The notes under the pieces were generated by a model, which was given only the letters and a program-made list of their open reading frames with translations, did not search any database and was not told the origin of the DNA. The translations under genes and the position numbers were made by a program. Positions 6,284-10,015 of a DNA stretch of 10,015 nt are shown in pieces. The stretch is from the NCBI GenBank assembly GCA_023418835.1, contig JAEZYW010000033.1, positions 1-10,015 of the forward strand, given 5' to 3'. The stretch's first letter is position 1, and each line of letters starts with the position of its first letter. This stretch comes from Bacillota bacterium (GTDB taxonomy: Bacteria; Bacillota; Clostridia; Tissierellales; Peptoniphilaceae).

Positions 6284-7202
6284 AATAGTTTTTATGGGTA
6301 CACCTGAGTTTTCAGTACCCACTTTAGAATTGTTAAATGAAAACTGCGATGTATCTCTAGTTGTGACTCAACCTGACAGAGTAAATAGAAGGGGAAATAA
6401 AGTCACTTTTAATCCGGTAAAAGAGTATTCAATAGAAAATAAAATAGAGGTATACCAACCTGAAAATGTAAATATAATTGAAGCCGTTGATAAAATCAAA
6501 TCCCATAATCCAGACTATATTGTAGTTGTGGCTTATGGACAAATTATCAAAAAAGACATATTGGAGATACCAAAAAGAAATATAGTAAATGTACACGCTT
6601 CCTTACTACCTAAGTACAGGGGCGCAGCTCCAATTCACCGAGCCATTATGGATAGAGAAGAAAAAATGGGAATTTCTATTATGAAAGTAGGTCCAGGATT
6701 GGATAAAGGTGAGGTATATTTAACTAAAGAAACTGAAATCTCTAATAAAAAATTGCCAGAGCTTCATGATGAACTTTCCATTTTAGGTGGAGAATTACTA
6801 CTGAGATATATCTTGGAAGATTTTGAAAAAGAAATTGAGGGCAAGCCCCAAGATGATAGTTTAGCCACATACGCGGAAAAAGTTAATAGAGAAGACGGCT
6901 ATTTAGATTTTCAAAATGTGAATAAAGAAATTGGAAAAATTAACGGTCTATATCCTAGACCTGGAGCTTCGATAAACTATTTTGGAGAAAGGGTAAAGGT
7001 CCTTGACGGGGAAGTATTTTCCTTTGAAAGAGATCCATCAAAGGAAATTTCCGAAATTCTAAATGTGGATGAAAGAGGTATTTTTGTTAACTGTAAAGAT
7101 GGAATTTTATTGATAAAAGAAATCCAATTTCCTGGGAAAAAACCAATGATTGTAGAAGATTATCTCAAGGGAAATAGTATAAATATTACGAAATTAAGGT
7201 GA
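6270..7202 (+). CDS. fmt: Methionyl-tRNA formyltransferase
   Basis: Transfers a formyl group from 10-formyl-tetrahydrofolate to initiator Met-tRNA, the step that peptide deformylase later reverses on the protein. At 310 aa it is the usual length. The N-terminal catalytic Rossmann domain starts KIVFMGTPEFSVP, has the loop VVTQPDRVNRRG, and then NVHASLLPKYRGAAPIHRA with N107 and H109. D145 lies in the GPGLDKGEV segment, so the catalytic triad equivalent to N106/H108/D144 of E. coli is complete. The C-terminal OB-fold part follows the NREDGYLDF region and includes LYPRPGASI. The start ATG lies inside def, with GAGG (6263-6266) three bases upstream; this tight spacing and overlap suggest translational coupling to def. 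The next gene starts 4 bp after its stop. Confidence 0.97.
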   Translation: MKKIKIVFMGTPEFSVPTLELLNENCDVSLVVTQPDRVNRRGNKVTFNPVKEYSIENKIEVYQPENVNIIEAVDKIKSHNPDYIVVVAYGQIIKKDILEIPKRNIVNVHASLLPKYRGAAPIHRAIMDREEKMGISIMKVGPGLDKGEVYLTKETEISNKKLPELHDELSILGGELLLRYILEDFEKEIEGKPQDDSLATYAEKVNREDGYLDFQNVNKEIGKINGLYPRPGASINYFGERVKVLDGEVFSFERDPSKEISEILNVDERGIFVNCKDGILLIKEIQFPGKKPMIVEDYLKGNSINITKLR

Positions 7203-7206
7203 TTAT

Positions 7207-7884
7207 ATGTTTTACGATGGGACATGGTTTATTTATGTACTTCCAGCATTGATATTATCAATGATAGCAAATGGCAGAGTTCAATCTGCTTATAATAAGT
7301 ACAGACAACAACTTTCGATGTTGGGATTAACCGGACAAGAGGTAGCTAGTAGAATTTTACAAAACAATGGCATTATGGATATCGCCATAGTAAGACATGA
7401 AGGAACAATGACAGATCACTATGATTCTAATAAAGGGATTATAGCCTTGTCTAGGGATGTCTTTGGAGGCACATCTATAGCCAGTATTGCAATTGCCGCC
7501 CACGAGGCTGGACATGCTGTCCAATTATCAGAAGGATATTTGCCATTAAGAATTAGACATGCATTAGTAGGAGTAACTAGTTTTGCGACAAGTGCATCTT
7601 ATATTTTTATCTTATTGGGGATTTTCTTTAATAATTTTTTTGGACAAATTGGTATTGTGTTATTCCTAATAATATTTATTTTTCAAGTAGTTACCTTGCC
7701 AGTTGAATACAATGCCAGTAAAAGAGCTTTAAATGAGCTGGCTCATGTAGGAGCGACAGAAGTAGATTTAAAGGATTCCAAGAAAATGTTAGATGCTGCT
7801 GCCTTAACTTATTTAGCAGCTATGTTGACTGCTCTTGCCCAGCTTTTAAGACTAATAAGTATATTCGGAAGAAGGAGAAGATAA
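7207..7884 (+). CDS. Membrane zinc metallopeptidase, YugP family (Zn_peptidase_2)
   Basis: Predicted membrane-embedded neutral zinc peptidase of 225 aa. The zinc motif is HEAGH at residues 99-103 (ligands H99, H103; catalytic E100). A conserved E167 in LPVEYNASKRAL is the likely third ligand. Hydrophobic segments lie at about residues 7-21, 121-141, 147-165 and 195-215, so the active-site region probably sits at the membrane face between the first and second. The protein ends in basic GRRRR. Residues 22-98, with the GLTGQEVASRIL and HYDSNKGIIALS stretches, match the family pattern. AAGGTGA (7196-7202), overlapping the fmt stop, is the ribosome site. The family resembles B. subtilis YugP; its substrate and role are unknown. 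In clostridia it is often found at this fmt-rsmB position, although nothing ties it biochemically to formylation or rRNA methylation. Confidence 0.9.
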   Translation: MFYDGTWFIYVLPALILSMIANGRVQSAYNKYRQQLSMLGLTGQEVASRILQNNGIMDIAIVRHEGTMTDHYDSNKGIIALSRDVFGGTSIASIAIAAHEAGHAVQLSEGYLPLRIRHALVGVTSFATSASYIFILLGIFFNNFFGQIGIVLFLIIFIFQVVTLPVEYNASKRALNELAHVGATEVDLKDSKKMLDAAALTYLAAMLTALAQLLRLISIFGRRRR

Positions 7885-7885
7885 T

Positions 7886-7910
7886 AGGATGCTTTTAGCA
7901 TCCTTATTTT
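7886..7910 (+). promoter_or_regulatory. Intercistronic hairpin at the zinc peptidase/rsmB junction
   Basis: A perfect 8-bp inverted repeat, aggatgct (7886-7893) with agcatcct (7897-7904), has a TTT loop. It begins just after the peptidase stop and is followed by tatttt and then the rsmB ATG. The downstream T stretch is short and interrupted, so it is at best a weak terminator. A good Shine-Dalgarno, AAGGAG (7872-7877), lies before the hairpin and none lies after it, the same arrangement as at 3370-3400. Confidence 0.6.
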
Positions 7911-9200
7911 ATGAAAAATCAAAGAGAGATTGCTTTAAACATTATAAAAAAAGTAGATAGTGGGGAAGATTTAAACAATTTAATTAAAGAAGAGTCATCA
8001 TCTTTAACATCCCAAGAGCTGGGCTTTGTAAAAAGCCTTACTTTTGGAACGGTACGATATAAAATTAGATTGGATTATATTATCAAAAAACTTTCAAAAA
8101 TTCCTTTTAGAAAAATCCATGAAGATATTTTAAATATTATGAGGATGTCCTTGTATCAATTAATCTACATGGATCACATTCCAGATTCAGCAGTTGTATA
8201 TGAGGCTGTAAAGTTATCTAAAAAATTTGGTAACAGAGGTTCCGTTGGCTTTGTTAATGGAAGTTTGAGAAATTTCCTTAGAAATAAAGAAAAATTTTTA
8301 AAAATTGACGAGGAAAAGGATGAAGATATTTTATCAATTAAATACTCTTTTCCTAAATGGATTGTTAACGAAATAGTAAAATCTTATGGGAAATCAAATC
8401 TCGAACAGATTTTAAGAGAATTAAATGAGCCATCAAATTTTGTTATTAGGGCAAATACCTTAAAGATTTCTAGATTGAAATTGAAAGAGGAACTAGAAAA
8501 ACTTAATTTTGAAGTTGACCTTACTGAAAAATCCAATTACGGTCTGATAATAAATAATCCTAAGGGAATACTTGATACATCCTTATACGATGAGGGAATG
8601 TTTTATGTCCAATCAGAGTCATCTCAACTAGTGGCTCAAGAAATAATTGATTATAAAAATCGTAATAGCGTATTGGATTTATGCGCATCTCCTGGAGGTA
8701 AAATAACCCATGTCTATGAATTGTTAAATGGAAAGGGGAATTTTTTAGCCGGAGATGTAAATGCTGAAAAACTAGATATTATAAAAGACAACTTAAAGAG
8801 ACTTGGGACCAACAATATAAACCTATTTATAAATGACGGAACCATATTAAATGAGGATCTAATTAATAAATTTGATTTAGTAATAGTGGATGCGCCTTGC
8901 AGTGCACTTGGCTTAATAGCAAAATTTCCTCAAATAAAGTACTCCAAAACTTTAAATGATGTAAAAGCTCTTTCATCTATACAAAAAATGATACTAGAAA
9001 ATAGCGAAAAATATTTGAAAAATGATGGGATTTTGATATACAGCACTTGCACATTTACAAAAATGGAAAATGAAGAAGTTATTGAAAATTTCTTAAAAGA
9101 AAATCCTAGAATTTCCTTGGAAAAGGAGATTACTAAAGTTAATCCCATAGAATTTAAATCTGACGGCTTTACAATTGGAGTTATGAGAAAAAATGGATAA
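7911..9200 (+). CDS. rsmB: 16S rRNA (cytosine-967-C5)-methyltransferase RsmB
   Basis: SAM-dependent RNA methyltransferase that makes m5C967 in 16S rRNA. At 429 aa it has the normal length and layout. An N-terminal NusB-like RNA-binding domain (about residues 1-140) begins MKNQREIALNII. A linker domain follows, then a Rossmann methyltransferase with the SAM motif LDLCASPGGK (D256 to K264) and AGDVNAEKL. The two family cysteines are present: C330 in DAPCS is the catalytic nucleophile position by analogy with E. coli C375/C325-type enzymes, or its partner, and C380 lies in YSTCTF. The NusB domain with GLIAKFPQIKY after DAPCS distinguishes RsmB from RsmF-like enzymes. The ATG at 7911 gives the family-like start, but no Shine-Dalgarno lies within 20 bases; see the hairpin just upstream. 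The 3' end overlaps rlmN by 8 bp. Confidence 0.95.
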   Translation: MKNQREIALNIIKKVDSGEDLNNLIKEESSSLTSQELGFVKSLTFGTVRYKIRLDYIIKKLSKIPFRKIHEDILNIMRMSLYQLIYMDHIPDSAVVYEAVKLSKKFGNRGSVGFVNGSLRNFLRNKEKFLKIDEEKDEDILSIKYSFPKWIVNEIVKSYGKSNLEQILRELNEPSNFVIRANTLKISRLKLKEELEKLNFEVDLTEKSNYGLIINNPKGILDTSLYDEGMFYVQSESSQLVAQEIIDYKNRNSVLDLCASPGGKITHVYELLNGKGNFLAGDVNAEKLDIIKDNLKRLGTNNINLFINDGTILNEDLINKFDLVIVDAPCSALGLIAKFPQIKYSKTLNDVKALSSIQKMILENSEKYLKNDGILIYSTCTFTKMENEEVIENFLKENPRISLEKEITKVNPIEFKSDGFTIGVMRKNG

Positions 9201-10015
9201 AATAATTTTAAATAATTTGACTTTTAAAGAATTAGAAAAATATGTTTTAGATTTAGGTTTTAAAAAGTTTAGAGGAGATCAAATTTTTAGAGCAATTCAT
9301 TCTAAAGGAGTAAATGAAATTGATTTGCTAAACCAGCTCTCTAAAGGAGATAGAGAAAAACTTTCCGAGAACTCAAAGATAAAAAAACTGGAAATATTGG
9401 AATGTTTTCAATCTAAACTCGATCCCACTAAAAAAATGCTCTATTTACTCGAGGATAAAAACATTATTGAAGGGGTTTTGATGAAGTATCATCATGGTTA
9501 TACTTTATGCGTTTCTACTCAAGTTGGATGTCGAATGGGTTGTAGTTTTTGCGCATCCACAAAAAATGGCTTGATAAGAAATTTAGAACCTAGTGAGATT
9601 GTTTCCCAAGTTTATGTGGTAGAAAAAAATTTCGACATAAACATTTCAAATATTGTATTGATGGGAAGTGGAGAGCCCTTCGATAATTATGATAATGTCA
9701 TAAACTCCCTTAGAATTTTAAATGACGAGCTAGGGAAAAACATAAGTATGAGAAATATGACGATATCAACCTGTGGTTTATCCAATGGAATTGTAGAGTT
9801 TGCCAATTCAGGAATACCGGCAAATCTTGCCGTTTCTGTTCACAGTTTTGACGATAAGGTCAGAAGTGAGATTATGCCAATAAATAAAAAATATAATGTG
9901 AAAATTTTATTGAAATCCTTAAGAGATTATTATGAAATTACAAACAATAGAATTTCTATTGAATATACTGTTATCCCCGGAATTAACGACGGACAAAGAG
10001 ACATTGAACTAATGA
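9193..10015 (+). CDS. rlmN: Dual-specificity RNA methyltransferase RlmN (3' end outside window)
   Basis: Radical-SAM enzyme that makes 2-methyladenosine at A2503 of 23S rRNA and A37 of certain tRNAs. About 274 residues are visible of an expected 340-350; the frame is open to the window edge. The radical-SAM cluster motif CxxxCxxC is at C113, C117 and C120, preceded by C106 in TLCVSTQVGC, equivalent to the resolving Cys118 of E. coli RlmN. Other family landmarks are NGLIRNLEPSEIVSQV, LMGSGEPFDNYDNV, STCGLSNGI, LAVSVHSFDDKVRSEIMP followed by INKKYN, and EYTVIPGIND. The C-terminal methyl-carrier cysteine (E. coli Cys355) lies beyond the window. The start ATG overlaps the last codons of rsmB by 8 bp, with only a distant GGAG (9177-9180), so translation probably depends on coupling to rsmB. 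Cfr is a paralogue, but the operon position and motif spelling favour RlmN. Confidence 0.94.
   Translation, partial: MDKIILNNLTFKELEKYVLDLGFKKFRGDQIFRAIHSKGVNEIDLLNQLSKGDREKLSENSKIKKLEILECFQSKLDPTKKMLYLLEDKNIIEGVLMKYHHGYTLCVSTQVGCRMGCSFCASTKNGLIRNLEPSEIVSQVYVVEKNFDINISNIVLMGSGEPFDNYDNVINSLRILNDELGKNISMRNMTISTCGLSNGIVEFANSGIPANLAVSVHSFDDKVRSEIMPINKKYNVKILLKSLRDYYEITNNRISIEYTVIPGINDGQRDIELM

Noticed and set aside
9193..10015. Assigning the last gene as the resistance methyltransferase Cfr
   Set aside because: The motif set matches the RlmN side of the family, and the rsmB-rlmN order is the conserved chromosomal context; no mobile-element signs are nearby.

Overview
This 10 kb window is a compact, AT-rich housekeeping segment of a low-GC Gram-positive (Firmicutes) chromosome. 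Every protein gene is on the + strand and gaps are short. The gene order yicC-gmk-rpoZ-priA-def-fmt-(zinc peptidase)-rsmB-rlmN is the conserved Bacillota cluster known from Bacillus subtilis as yloC-remA-gmk-rpoZ-coaBC-priA-def-fmt-rsmB-rlmN. The membrane zinc peptidase between fmt and rsmB is the clostridial variant of that cluster. From the very low GC, the gene order and the protein style I infer an anaerobic clostridium-like organism, perhaps of the Tissierellia/Peptoniphilaceae type. The genus cannot be fixed from the sequence alone.

Layout. (1) At 10-128 is a 5S rRNA gene, followed by a strong intrinsic terminator whose loop carries an exact 10-bp tandem duplication. (2) At 172-1506 is a separate transcription unit for a uracil permease (uraA/pyrP). 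It has an extended -10 promoter, a very short leader containing a near-consensus PyrR-binding hairpin that runs into the Shine-Dalgarno sequence, and its own terminator at about 1555-1580. (3) From about 1609 to the end of the window is a long co-directional operon: yicC (RNase family), gmk (guanylate kinase), rpoZ (RNA polymerase omega), priA (replication restart helicase), def (peptide deformylase), fmt (Met-tRNAi formyltransferase), a YugP-type membrane zinc peptidase, rsmB (16S rRNA m5C967 methyltransferase) and rlmN (23S/tRNA m2A methyltransferase, cut by the window end).

How the genes fit together. def and fmt overlap by 14 bp and form the formyl-methionine cycle. rsmB and rlmN overlap by 8 bp and modify the ribosome. 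gmk and rpoZ are directly abutting and link GDP/GTP synthesis to RNA polymerase. The operon therefore groups translation, transcription and replication maintenance.

The most notable points are the following. The PyrR-type element in front of uraA has no downstream terminator, which points to translational control rather than the Bacillus attenuation mechanism. Two gene junctions (rpoZ/priA and zinc peptidase/rsmB) share an unusual design: a perfect hairpin starting at or just after the upstream stop codon, a downstream start codon with no adjacent Shine-Dalgarno, and a good Shine-Dalgarno just before the hairpin. remA and coaBC are both missing from their usual slots. I see no mobile elements, CRISPR arrays, tRNAs or wholly unfamiliar gene system here.
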